From assembly GCF_013340285.1 (NCBI RefSeq), contig NZ_BLVO01000004.1, forward strand, positions 310,001 through 374,000: 64,000 nt of DNA, in the 5' to 3' direction. Position 1 is the stretch's first letter. Every line of letters starts with the position of its first letter. The notes beneath the pieces are model-generated. The model was given only the letters and a program-made list of their open reading frames with translations. It searched no databases and was not told the DNA's origin. The DNA is from Desulfovibrio subterraneus (lineage in GTDB: Bacteria; Desulfobacterota; Desulfovibrionia; Desulfovibrionales; Desulfovibrionaceae). Positions 42,845-51,167 of the stretch are shown here, in pieces. A program made the translations under genes and the position numbers.

Positions 42845-44554
42845 ATGGCAAAAGAGCTCAAGAAAGTTAATGTGGTTACTGTGGGCGTGGGCTTCATGGG
42901 CGGTGTTACCCTGGCGGAATGCGCCAAGGCTGGCCTGAGCGTTGTCGGCCTGGAGCGTGGCGCTCCCCGGGGTCTGGAAGACTTTTTGGAAATTCATGAT
43001 GAGTGGCGCTATGCCATCAATTATGGCCTTATGCAGGACCTTTCCAAAGAAACCATCACCTTCAGAAATTCCGAAAGTATGCCGGCCTTGCCCATGCGGC
43101 GTCTCGGTTCCTTCTGCCTGGGCGATGGACTTGGCGGTGCCGGTGTGCACTGGAACGCAATGAACTACCGCTTCAAGCCCTACGATTTTCAGATCAAAAC
43201 CCTGACTGAAGAACGCTACGGAAAAAACAAGATTGGTCCCGATTATCAGCTTCAGGACTACCCTCTGACGTATGATGAAATGGAGCCTTACTTTACACAG
43301 TTCGAATACGCCATCGGCGTTTCCGGTACCCCCGGCCCCTTTGACGGCAAGCGTTCCAAGCCTTGGCCCATGCCTCCGCTGGCAAAAACGCCTGCCATGA
43401 AGCTTTTTGAAGAATCGACCAAGAATCTTGGCTATCATCCGTACCCCATTCCGGCTGCTATCGCTTCCGAGCCTTACACCACATCGGACGGGATGCAGTT
43501 AAACCCATGCCAATACTGCGGATATTGCGAACGTTTTGCCTGCGAATACGACGCAAAAGCACAGCCGACCAATACGTTCATTCCCGCAGCGATGAAAACC
43601 GGAAACTGCGAAATCCGCTGCCACTGCAATGTGGTTGAAATCCTCCACAAGAACGGTAAGGCCAGCGGCGTGCGGTATGTAAACACGCTGACACAGGAAG
43701 AATTCATCCAGCCTGCCGATGTTGTGGTGCTTTCCAGCTATGTGCTCAACAATGCCAAGCTGCTGATGACCTCAAAAATCGGCACCATGTATGACCCCAA
43801 AACCGGCAAGGGAACCTTGGGCAAGGGATACTGCTATCAAATCACTCCCGGTGCTTCCGTATTCCTCAAAGAGCCCCTTAATCTGTACGCCGGAGCCGGA
43901 GCCCTTGGCATGGTCATTGACGACTTTAATGCTGATGCATTTGACCACTCCAATCTGGACTTCATCCATGGTGGCAGCATCGCGCTTGCGCAGACCGGCA
44001 AACGCCCCATCGGCACCAACCCCACGCCTTCCGGAACGCCGCGTTGGGGAGCGGACTTCAAAAAGCAGTCCACGCACTACTTCAACCGTACGCTCGGCGT
44101 GGGATCACAGGGTGCGTCCATGCCGCATAAACATAACTTCCTTGATCTGGACCCGACGTACAAAGATGCCTACGGGCTGCCGCTCCTGCGCATGACCTAC
44201 AACTTTACCGATCATGACAAAGCGCTCTTTAGCTTCATCAGCAAGAAGATTGAGGAAATCGTTAAAGGCATGAATCCGGAGTCCATTGCGGTTAAGGGGA
44301 TGATCAAAGATTACAACATCGTCCCGTATCAAACTACGCATAACACCGGCGGCACCATCACCGGCAAGAGCCCGGAAGACAGTGTGGTAAACTCCTACAT
44401 GCAACACTGGGATGCGGAAAACCTCTTCGTTGTGGGAGCAGGCAACTTCACCCATAACGGCGGCTGCAATCCCACAGGAACCGTAGGTGCGCTGGCTTTC
44501 AGATGCGCCGAAGGTATTATTAAATACGCACGCAAAGGTGGCATGCTGGCGTAA
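42845..44554 (+). CDS. GMC-family flavoprotein (gluconate 2-dehydrogenase large subunit type)
   Basis: A 569-residue oxidoreductase. The N-terminal dinucleotide site VVTVGVGFMGGVTLAECAKAGLSVVGLERG is a variant of GxGxxG. LGDGLGGAGVHWNAMNYR is the GMC flavin loop, CQYCGYCERFACEYDAKAQP is a Cys-rich insertion, and the C-terminus has the catalytic-type His/Asn in TTHNTGGTI and GAGNFTHNGGCNPTGTVGALAFR. It oxidises a sugar or polyol in the periplasm, carried by the Tat subunit upstream. The usual third gene, a multi-heme cytochrome c, is missing here. Followed by a terminator at 44579. Confidence 0.9.
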   Translation: MAKELKKVNVVTVGVGFMGGVTLAECAKAGLSVVGLERGAPRGLEDFLEIHDEWRYAINYGLMQDLSKETITFRNSESMPALPMRRLGSFCLGDGLGGAGVHWNAMNYRFKPYDFQIKTLTEERYGKNKIGPDYQLQDYPLTYDEMEPYFTQFEYAIGVSGTPGPFDGKRSKPWPMPPLAKTPAMKLFEESTKNLGYHPYPIPAAIASEPYTTSDGMQLNPCQYCGYCERFACEYDAKAQPTNTFIPAAMKTGNCEIRCHCNVVEILHKNGKASGVRYVNTLTQEEFIQPADVVVLSSYVLNNAKLLMTSKIGTMYDPKTGKGTLGKGYCYQITPGASVFLKEPLNLYAGAGALGMVIDDFNADAFDHSNLDFIHGGSIALAQTGKRPIGTNPTPSGTPRWGADFKKQSTHYFNRTLGVGSQGASMPHKHNFLDLDPTYKDAYGLPLLRMTYNFTDHDKALFSFISKKIEEIVKGMNPESIAVKGMIKDYNIVPYQTTHNTGGTITGKSPEDSVVNSYMQHWDAENLFVVGAGNFTHNGGCNPTGTVGALAFRCAEGIIKYARKGGMLA

Positions 44555-44578
44555 CCGGCAGCTCCCCGGATGACAATC

Positions 44579-44611
44579 AAACGCCCCGCGCCATATCGGC
44601 ACGGGGCGTTT
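44579..44611 (+). terminator. Terminator after the GMC oxidoreductase
   Basis: AAACGCCCCG (44579-44588) pairs perfectly with CGGGGCGTTT (44602-44611). Confidence 0.75.
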
Positions 44612-44614
44612 CGC

Positions 44615-44796
44615 ATGGACGGTATGGTCGCGTTCATACAGCGGATATTGGGCATCAGCCACCCAACGTGACCGAGCGAAACCTGAAGCGCATGGGGCTG
44701 GACGATGTGCGTGAGAAATTGTCTGTGGTGATGAACGGTCGGAACGGAAAGAATCGGAATGGAAATGCAACAAGTCAGACAGAAATCCGTGGCTAA
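44615..44796 (+). pseudogene. Remnant of a tyrosine recombinase (integrase) C-terminus
   Basis: Two overlapping frames together recall the end of a tyrosine integrase. One gives MVAFIQRILGISHPT and then stops; the other gives VTERNLKRMGLDDVREKLSVVMNG and ends at 44796. Joined, they match the usual IQxxLGHSSPxVTERYL pattern, with the box His displaced and the catalytic Tyr position read as Asn (AAC). The fragment ends about 90 bases before the tRNA-Glu 3' end, the normal place for an integrase. The call is from motif shape only; the rest of the gene is gone. Confidence 0.5.
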
Positions 44797-44845
44797 GCCA
44801 GCGTTTTCGGAGTTGTCTTGTGGCAAAACATGTGGTCGAACAAGA

Positions 44846-44875
44846 AAAGGGTTACATCGTGTGATGTAACCCTTT
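44846..44875 (-). terminator. Terminator of tRNA-Glu
   Basis: A 13-bp stem (AAAGGGTTACATC at 44846-44858 with GATGTAACCCTTT at 44863-44875) has a 4-base loop and a T-run on the minus strand, 8 bases past the encoded CCA. Confidence 0.85.
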
Positions 44876-44883
44876 GATCTCTT

Positions 44884-44961
44884 TGGCGTCCCCAAGGGGA
44901 TTTGAACCCCTGTCGCCTGCGTGAAAGGCAGGTGTCCTGGGCCAGGCTAGACGATGGGGAC
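44884..44961 (-). tRNA. tRNA-Glu (anticodon TTC)
   Basis: Read on the minus strand: 7-bp acceptor GTCCCCA/TGGGGAC, discriminator G and an encoded CCA. The anticodon stem-loop is CCTGC-CTTTCAC-GCAGG with anticodon TTC, and the T arm is AGGGG-TTCAAAT-CCCCT. The 78-base length is slightly longer than E. coli tRNA-Glu because of the D loop. Its 3' half is duplicated in decayed form at 36831 and 41564, so it has served as an integration site. Promoter at 45000, terminator at 44846. Confidence 0.95.
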
Positions 44962-44999
44962 GCTTGATGCATCAGCCGTTTCAGGCGACGCGAAGAGGG

Positions 45000-45029
45000 T
45001 GTATAAGCAAGCTCACCCCACCCTGTCAA
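45000..45029 (-). promoter_or_regulatory. Sigma-70 promoter of tRNA-Glu
   Basis: On the minus strand TTGACA (45024-45029) and TATACA (45000-45005) are separated by 18 bases. Transcription would start about 30 bases before the tRNA 5' end at 44961. Confidence 0.75.
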
Positions 45030-45186
45030 CCGACTTTTTCAAAAATCATGAAAATCCCATCTTGACCATCGGCCGCCTGTGATTACCTTTTGGCTGTAAA
45101 GGAACGAGATATCCCTTCTTGGTGATATACCGGATTAACTTCTACGGAGGGTGAGAAGGATTAATACCGAAGATCAGTTCCGCCAC

Positions 45187-45398
45187 GAGAGAATCTGCCG
45201 CTGAAACAATGCCCCCGTGAGCCGGTACATGACGTACGACAGGCCGGGGAGAGCCCACCCGCTCAAAGATATTTCAGGCAGATTCTCTCTATTTGTTCTC
45301 CCAGCAACTCTCCCGATGAACTGACCGCAGTTCACTCAAAATAATGCCCTGATCATATTTCCTGCACCCTGCCCGCAAGCGCCTGACAAGGCGTTTTT
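45187..45398 (+). ncRNA. Candidate structured RNA/leader of unknown class
   Basis: A long-range stem pairs 45187-45206 with 45272-45289 (18 bp, one 2-base bulge) and encloses about 65 bases with further pairing (CGTAC...GTAC, CCGG...). A second hairpin TGAACTG-ACCG-CAGTTCA lies at 45317-45334. Then CGCCT...AGGCG followed by five Ts (45380-45398) looks like a terminator. It lies upstream of the membrane-protein gene at 45611, in the same direction, so it could be an attenuated leader or a free-standing RNA. It does not match a tRNA, 6S, SRP or riboswitch consensus I can recognise. Confidence 0.4.
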
Positions 45399-45610
45399 CT
45401 GTTTCCGCATGCCTTGCCCGCCCCGATCCGTACTGCCGGTTCCGGCAGATACGAGCCAGACCTTCCCTCCCCTGTCCGCCACGTCTTCCCTCCTTACATA
45501 ACGGAACACAACCTCCGGGGCAGCATTCCGGTTGCCATCTATTGGCACTTGCACTTCCGGCAAAATTGTCTATGCTGCTCTATTCATATTCATTCTCATT
45601 TGGAGACATC

Positions 45611-46483
45611 ATGGTCAGACTGGAACCGCTAACCCATCTGTTCGACATGCTGCATCATTTTTGGGAACATCCCAAAACGGAACGCCGTGTCGCCCAGCTG
45701 CTTATCTTCATATTTCTTGGCAGCTTGCTCTGCATTGAATTGAAACGGCAAGGCATGCTGCCCCCATCCATTGCGGCCATTACGCCGAACAACCATTTCC
45801 ACGCCGTCAATCTGGCCTTTTCCATGTTGCTGGTGCTGGAAGTGATGAGCCTTGTTTTTGTGCTCTCGCAATCGGTGACCAAGTCGCTGGGAAAACAGTT
45901 CGAAATTCTCACCCTCATATTGTTGCGAAACTCCTTCAAGGAACTCAGCAACATGCATGAACCCATAGATGTAATGGCCGACTGGGAAGCCATGCTGCAC
46001 ATACTCACATCCAGCGTAGGAGCATTGGTGGTGTTCATCGGCCTAGGCCTGTACTACCGCATGCACCGTGTGCAGGGGTATCTGCGCGACCCCATGGAAA
46101 AGCTCCACTACATCATGACCAAAAAGATACTCGCGTTGGGTCTGTTTGTGGTCTTTCTTGCCACGGGTTCCTACAACCTGTGGGATTTTCTGGTCAACGG
46201 CGTACGGCATGAGTTCTTCCACACCTTCTACACGGTACTGATTTTTGCGGACATTTTGCTCGTGCTCATTGCGCAGCGCTACATGCCCAGCTTCCACGCC
46301 GTGTTCAGGAACTCCGGCTACCTCATCGCCACGCTGTTCATACGCATTGCCCTGTCCGCACCGCCCTATTACGATGCCGCCGTGGGTATTGGCGCGGCAG
46401 CGTTTGCACTGGGAGTCACCTACGCGACCAACGTATTCCACTATGGTTCCCTTGCCCCGACACAGCAGAAGCCGCGGGAGTGA
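45611..46483 (+). CDS. Hypothetical polytopic membrane protein
   Basis: A 290-residue inner-membrane protein with about six to seven helices, including a pair of long ones around a cytoplasmic loop. The middle has SQSVTKSLGKQFEILTLILLRNSFKELSNMHEP, and later helices carry YRMHRVQGYLRDPMEKLHYIMTKK and YNLWDFLVNGVRHEFFHTFYT. I know no function. The ATG at 45611 follows a GGAGA site; 23 upstream codons were rejected. It stands alone, with the structured element upstream and a bidirectional terminator downstream. Confidence 0.75.
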   Translation: MVRLEPLTHLFDMLHHFWEHPKTERRVAQLLIFIFLGSLLCIELKRQGMLPPSIAAITPNNHFHAVNLAFSMLLVLEVMSLVFVLSQSVTKSLGKQFEILTLILLRNSFKELSNMHEPIDVMADWEAMLHILTSSVGALVVFIGLGLYYRMHRVQGYLRDPMEKLHYIMTKKILALGLFVVFLATGSYNLWDFLVNGVRHEFFHTFYTVLIFADILLVLIAQRYMPSFHAVFRNSGYLIATLFIRIALSAPPYYDAAVGIGAAAFALGVTYATNVFHYGSLAPTQQKPRE

Positions 46484-46644
46484 CATGACACACAAAACTC
46501 CGGTCGCAGGCCCGACCATCAGCCAGATCATTGCCTGATCATTGCCCCGATCATTGCTCTGACCGGTGCCTGATCAGTACCTGATAAGTGCCTGCAGAAA
46601 TTGCCAAGAATCTTGGCAACGGGACGGCCGGATACGGAACAATG

Positions 46645-46679
46645 AAAAAGCGTCGCAGCACTGGTCTGCGACGCTTTTT
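46645..46679. terminator. Bidirectional terminator, convergent genes
   Basis: A perfect 14-bp stem (AAAAAGCGTCGCAG at 46645-46658 with its complement at 46666-46679) lies between the membrane protein and the convergent FAD protein. Confidence 0.85.
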
Positions 46680-46757
46680 TATTTCGTTCAATCCGGCTCG
46701 TTCAAAAAGTACGGAGCCGGCGCTACTTTCGTCCGGATAAGGCCGATGGAACCGGAG

Positions 46758-48158
46758 TTATTCTCCGCCTTCCAGACGCTTGATGATTTCCTTGGCAGGA
46801 ATGAGTCCCGTGGCGGCAGCAGAAACGATGTTTCCTGCCACGCCGGGGCCGTCACCGGCCACAAAAAGCCCTTCCACAGCGGTTTCCAGTTCGTTGCTGG
46901 TTTCCACCTGCGTTGCGAAGAACTTGATTTCCGGCGCATACAGCAGCGTGTTGTCGTCGGAAATGCCGGGAATGACCATATTGAGCTGCTCAAGGCCTTC
47001 CACAATGTTGGTCACAATGCGTTCGGGCAGGGCCATGGCAATATCGCCGGGCACCACGTTGGTCATGGTCGGCTCGATGTTACCGTTGGTGATACGTGTC
47101 CACGTTGAACGACGTCCCCTGCGCAGGTCGCCCAGACGCTGCAGAATGGGCTTGCCCTCGCCGATGATGGTGGCAAGCCTGCCGATGGCCGTTCCGTAGC
47201 CGGTATTATCGGATACCGGATCGGTCAGCACCACCTTGGACAGAAAGGCGAAGTTGGTGTTCTCCGACTTCTTGTCGCGGAAAGCATGGCCGTTCACACA
47301 GACGAAATCCTGATAATTTTCCAGTGCGATAAAACCACCGGGGTTGGTACAGAAAGTACGGGTCTGGTCGTCATAGCGTTTGGTGCGCACGAAGAAGGTG
47401 GGGTCGTAAACCACGTCGGTGATATCGCGCATGACATCGTTATGCGTTTCCACACGCACGCCAACCTCGATACCGCGCTGGGAGACATTCAACCCGAACT
47501 CGCGGCACACTTCGCCCACCCAGTCGGCACCCACGCGGCCAGGGGCCACAATCACAGCCTTGGCCTGATATTCGCCACGGGTGGTGACAACACCGGTCAC
47601 CTTGCCGTCCTTGGCGAGCACCTTCGTCACCTCTTCCTCGCAGCGGATTTCAACACCGCGGGATTCCAGATACCGGGACATGCCGTCTATATGGTCCGGC
47701 AGACAGTCGCTGCCGAGATGCTTCTGCTTGATGATGAGCAGTTCAATGCCGTTCTTGCGGGCTTCCTTGCGGATGGACTTGGCGCGGTCCATGTCGGACG
47801 GAAACACGGGGCCGTCCATGTTGAACCGGTTGAAGATGACTTCCGTCTCGTCGATGAGCCGCTGAGCCTCGCTCTTGGACATGAACTGAGTTAGATCGGT
47901 CTTGCCCAGCTTGTGAATGTAGTTGAGCTTGCCGTCGGAAAAGAGCCCGCCGCCGCCGATACCGGAAAGGATATGGCAGGGTTTGCATTTGATACACTTC
48001 TGGGTTTTGCCGATGGGGCAATTGCGTTTTTTCACGCTCTTGCCGCGATCAATCATGCACACCGAAAGTCCGGAATGTTCTGCCAGATAGTAGGAGGCAA
48101 AAAGTCCTGCAGGCCCGCCACCCACAACTACTACATCGAACTGCATCTTCTTGGTCAT
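46758..48158 (-). CDS. FAD-dependent dehydrogenase of the COG2509 type
   Basis: A 466-residue flavoprotein. The N-terminal FAD site is FDVVVVGGGPAGLFASYYLAE. A Cys-containing loop (CPIGKTQKCIKCKPCHILSG) with GIGGGGLFSDGKLNY follows, typical of the uncharacterised COG2509 dehydrogenases. The C-terminus has the second FAD motif GLFVAGDGPGVAGNIVSAAATGLIPAKEI. The ATG at 48158 has GGAG 8 bases upstream, better than the ATG at 48164. No FeS or quinone partner lies nearby. Substrate unknown; distantly related to geranylgeranyl-type and HI0933-like flavoproteins. Confidence 0.85.
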   Translation of the reverse strand: MTKKMQFDVVVVGGGPAGLFASYYLAEHSGLSVCMIDRGKSVKKRNCPIGKTQKCIKCKPCHILSGIGGGGLFSDGKLNYIHKLGKTDLTQFMSKSEAQRLIDETEVIFNRFNMDGPVFPSDMDRAKSIRKEARKNGIELLIIKQKHLGSDCLPDHIDGMSRYLESRGVEIRCEEEVTKVLAKDGKVTGVVTTRGEYQAKAVIVAPGRVGADWVGEVCREFGLNVSQRGIEVGVRVETHNDVMRDITDVVYDPTFFVRTKRYDDQTRTFCTNPGGFIALENYQDFVCVNGHAFRDKKSENTNFAFLSKVVLTDPVSDNTGYGTAIGRLATIIGEGKPILQRLGDLRRGRRSTWTRITNGNIEPTMTNVVPGDIAMALPERIVTNIVEGLEQLNMVIPGISDDNTLLYAPEIKFFATQVETSNELETAVEGLFVAGDGPGVAGNIVSAAATGLIPAKEIIKRLEGGE

Positions 48159-48302
48159 TACCATTACTCCGCACTATATATATTGCCCTGCGCACCATCA
48201 TCCCGAGCGTGGCACGCACGAAGGCTTATCCTAGCTTGCACACGGTTTTTTATTTCTGTCAACTCGATTCTTTCTGCATATATGGAGCGGGTTTTCCATA
48301 AA

Positions 48303-48327
48303 AAAACCCCGGTATAACCGGGGTTTT
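48303..48327 (-). terminator. Terminator after the Ala/Gly-rich secreted protein gene
   Basis: An 11-bp stem (AAAACCCCGGT at 48303-48313 with ACCGGGGTTTT at 48317-48327) has a 3-base loop and T-run on both strands. It ends the ECF operon. Confidence 0.85.
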
Positions 48328-48351
48328 GCTTTTCTGATCTCAACGGGTTGG

Positions 48352-49284
48352 CTACTTCTTGCCACCGCCGTTTCCACCACCGTTTCCGCCACCATTTCCA
48401 CCACCGTTCCCGTTACTGCCGCCCTTGCCGCCGGAATTCGAACTGCTCTTTCCGCCACCGGCATTGGAGCTGCCCTTGCCTCCGCCGGCACCGGAGTTAC
48501 CGGCACTGGCGCTGCGGGAATCAGCCTTGCTCTGGCCCAGACCGACGGACTTTCCGTTAGCGGATGCGCCCTTGGCACCGGCAGGCTCGGATGTACCGCT
48601 CTTGGTGTTACGCCTGGTTTCGGAAACCGTGGCTCCGTATGTTCCCGCTGCCTTGGTCTTTGTCCGGACAGTGGCCCGGACCTGTGCCTTGGTCTGCGCC
48701 TTGGTAGCGCCCATGGTCTTGGCAGAAACCTGTGCCTTGGTCTGCGCACGCTTCATTGCGCCCATGCCAAGTACACCGGGGTGCAGGCCAAGCTCATGTG
48801 CTATCTGGCCCCAGCCCATACCTGCAGCGCGCATTCCGGCTATGTCAGACTCGGTCACGGATGTGCTTTCCGCCATGGCGGCGTCCGCCTTTTCCCGTGC
48901 GGCATCAAGGGCTGCCTGAGCCTCGGCTATGGCAGCTTCATCCTGCGTTTCCTGTGCGGCTGCAAGCGCTGCTTCGGCATCCGCCACTTCGGCAAGAGCG
49001 CCTTCCAGCGCCGCATCCGTCTGGGCTGCTGCGGCCGCTGCTATGTTGGCGGCCCGTGCTGCCTGCGTGGGGTTATTGAAGGCAGGGGCATCGGCTTCCG
49101 TATCCGTCTGGTCGTCCGTGGTATCGGTTGCCGTGGTGTCCGTGGTGTCCGTGGTATTTGGCGTTTCGGTTGCCGTGGTATCTGCAGGCGCTGCGGGATC
49201 ATCGGCGGCATGAGAGACGCCGGCAAAAATCAGCATTGTGAGAAGCAGCACGGCAAAAGATGATCTAATAATTTGTCTGGCCAT
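48352..49284 (-). CDS. Secreted Ala/Gly-rich low-complexity protein
   Basis: A 310-residue exported protein (signal about 1-26, ending VSHA). After a Thr/Asp-rich stretch (TTATETPNTTDTTDTTATD) comes a long Ala/Glu coiled coil (about 70-140). Then follows a compact motif SDIAGMRAAGMGWGQIAHELGLHPGVLGMG, a basic Thr/Lys/Gln section, and a tail of Gly/Asn/Ser repeats ending GGGNGGGNGGGNGGGKK. The GMGWGQIAHELGLHPG motif recurs in exported proteins of related bacteria. Last gene of the ECF sigma operon. Probably a structural or scaffold envelope protein. Confidence 0.75.
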   Translation of the reverse strand: MARQIIRSSFAVLLLTMLIFAGVSHAADDPAAPADTTATETPNTTDTTDTTATDTTDDQTDTEADAPAFNNPTQAARAANIAAAAAAQTDAALEGALAEVADAEAALAAAQETQDEAAIAEAQAALDAAREKADAAMAESTSVTESDIAGMRAAGMGWGQIAHELGLHPGVLGMGAMKRAQTKAQVSAKTMGATKAQTKAQVRATVRTKTKAAGTYGATVSETRRNTKSGTSEPAGAKGASANGKSVGLGQSKADSRSASAGNSGAGGGKGSSNAGGGKSSSNSGGKGGSNGNGGGNGGGNGGGNGGGKK

Positions 49285-49298
49285 GGTAGTCCTCCAAC

Positions 49299-50270
49299 TT
49301 ACTGCTTCTCCACCTGGGTGATGAACGAAACAGACTCGTTAAGGTTCCTGGTTTTACCGCCTGCCTTCACCCGTTCGGGTTCGCCGAACCAGCTGAGGAG
49401 CAGCTGCCGGGGGGAAACACCCCCGGCATATCCAAGAATGTATTCCCGTATCCGCAACGCCCTTTTTCTGGCCAACTCGGGAGCGGCATCCACATACGTC
49501 ACAACATGCACCCTCAGCTGTCTGGAGTTGCCAAGCATGGCAGCCAGCAATTGCAGAGAGGGTTTGGTGTCATCCTTCAAAACATCGGTGCCGGGTTCAA
49601 ACTGCACTGCTTCAAAACTTACCCGTCGCTTGCCGATATAAAAATTTCTCCACGAGAACTCACCCAGGGCATTCAGACCATCCACCGCACGCAGGGCCAA
49701 GGCCCCGTCGGGATAGGACTTGAGATAAGTCAGCCATGCGCTCCGCTCTTCCGCCAGCTTGCCGAGTCCGTGCAAAGCGCGGGGGCGGTTGTAAAGCGCA
49801 TCAGGGTCATAGCGGTCGCTCGCGAGCACCTGATCATACGCCTGCAGGGCTCCCTTCCAATCTTCCCTGTCCAGCAGGTTGTGCCCCATGTACAGGCGGG
49901 CGTAGGAATTCCGGGGATTCAGCTCCAGCGCTTTTTCATACGACCGGAGCTCTTCATCATATTCCATGAGCGCCCAGTGGTTGATGCCTTTCCAAAACAG
50001 GTAGGTATCATTGCCCGGCTCCAGAGCCACCGCCCGGGTAATATACGGCATGGCCTGCTCGGGCTTGTCATCGGCCATATACAGGCGGGCCATGTAATAA
50101 AGTGCTTCGGCATTCTGAGGGTCTTCTGCCAGAATGGACGAAAAATCGTGAATTCCTTCACTGTATTTTTTCGTATTCAGGTAGTATGGCCCTTTTACAA
50201 CTGTGCATCCTGCCGCAACAGACATCACAACAATCAGCACAACAACTTTCCATGAAGACATTTTACTCAT
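49299..50270 (-). CDS. TPR and OmpA-like lipoprotein
   Basis: A 323-residue lipoprotein (lipobox MSVAAGC, Cys22). Four to five TPR repeats (about 35-190: ILAEDPQNAEALYYMARLYM, RAVALEPGNDTYLFWKGINH, KALELNPRNSYARLYMGHNL) are followed by an OmpA-like C-terminal domain: VQFEPGTDVLKDDTKPSLQLLAAML then LRVHVVTYVDAAPELARKRALRIREYI. The OmpA domain should bind peptidoglycan. The gene is 90 bases after the secreted-protein gene and 14 bases before the Ala/Gly-rich gene. Fourth in the ECF operon. Confidence 0.85.
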   Translation of the reverse strand: MSKMSSWKVVVLIVVMSVAAGCTVVKGPYYLNTKKYSEGIHDFSSILAEDPQNAEALYYMARLYMADDKPEQAMPYITRAVALEPGNDTYLFWKGINHWALMEYDEELRSYEKALELNPRNSYARLYMGHNLLDREDWKGALQAYDQVLASDRYDPDALYNRPRALHGLGKLAEERSAWLTYLKSYPDGALALRAVDGLNALGEFSWRNFYIGKRRVSFEAVQFEPGTDVLKDDTKPSLQLLAAMLGNSRQLRVHVVTYVDAAPELARKRALRIREYILGYAGGVSPRQLLLSWFGEPERVKAGGKTRNLNESVSFITQVEKQ

Positions 50271-50360
50271 CAGAACCTCTCAGATACAATCTGTCCTACA
50301 GGTTCTTACAATACTATACGTAAGAACACTGCTCATGGTCACATATCTTTTTCAAAACAT

Positions 50361-51167
50361 CTATTGCGAAACGTGCCCTGACCCGCCGGTACCCTGGCGG
50401 ATATCACGCGAGGTAATGCCCAGCGCGTTATACAGCTCAGGCAGTGTGCCGCCTTCGCGCAGCAGCTGCTGTGCCTGTGACATGACGGATTCCGCATCCA
50501 CGCCCTGCCTGCGGGCCAGCATGAACAAACGCGGGAAGCCGCCCCAACGGGGCATAACCCCTTCGGTTACCAGCCCTGCATCAAGGAATGCGTTCACATC
50601 ACCATCGGCCACGCCAGCCTTGCGCAGCTGCCCTGCCAGCTTCACGGCAGCGGCCACATCCGCCCCCGGAGCCGCAGGATACTCCCGCAACAGCCTGACA
50701 ACGATATCAAACGGCAGCCCCTGCGAAACGGCAGTGGCGATGGTTGCCACATCCTCATCCGAAACGGCTCTTCCCCCTGCATGCAGGGCCAGGGACGTTC
50801 TTTGCAGGCTTTCCTGCAATGTCACGAGCACGGGAACAATCCGTATGGCAGGCACCCTCTTGCCCAGCCCCTCTTCCACCTTGGCTTCCAGAGGATACAG
50901 GGGAACACCGCTTGCACAGGCACGATCAAGCGCGGCAAGCAGAGACAAGACATCCTCTCCCGTCATTCTGCCTTCAACGGATTCCGCCAGAATGCGGTCA
51001 ACCAGCGGCGAAGACACACCGCACTGACGCACAGCCGCAGCGGCATCCGCCAGTTCCGCAGTCTGTCCGGACTGCGGGGCGGCATGAAGATCAGGAGTGG
51101 TCCAGAACAGGCCGAGGGCCAGCAGCCCCCAGAGCCAGCACATGACAAGACGACGTTCATATTTCAC
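50361..51167 (-). CDS. Hypothetical exported helical protein of the ECF operon
   Basis: A 268-residue protein with an N-terminal signal (MCWLWGLLALGLFWTTPDLHA) and an all-helical mature region rich in Ala/Leu/Val: PLVDRILAESVEGRMTGEDVLSLLAALDRA, RIVPVLVTLQESLQRTSLAL, AVSQGLPFDIVVRLLREYP. I recognise no family. The GTG at 51167 has GGGGG 9 bases upstream and overlaps the preceding stop by 11 bases. An in-frame ATG at 51185 lacks a site. Third gene of the ECF operon; periplasmic role unknown. Confidence 0.7.
   Translation of the reverse strand: MKYERRLVMCWLWGLLALGLFWTTPDLHAAPQSGQTAELADAAAAVRQCGVSSPLVDRILAESVEGRMTGEDVLSLLAALDRACASGVPLYPLEAKVEEGLGKRVPAIRIVPVLVTLQESLQRTSLALHAGGRAVSDEDVATIATAVSQGLPFDIVVRLLREYPAAPGADVAAAVKLAGQLRKAGVADGDVNAFLDAGLVTEGVMPRWGGFPRLFMLARRQGVDAESVMSQAQQLLREGGTLPELYNALGITSRDIRQGTGGSGHVSQ

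Noticed and set aside
45187-45398. Considered as 6S RNA or a cobalamin riboswitch
   Set aside because: The closed element is only about 105 bases against about 180 for 6S RNA, and the B12-box and other riboswitch consensus segments are not visible. Left as unassigned.
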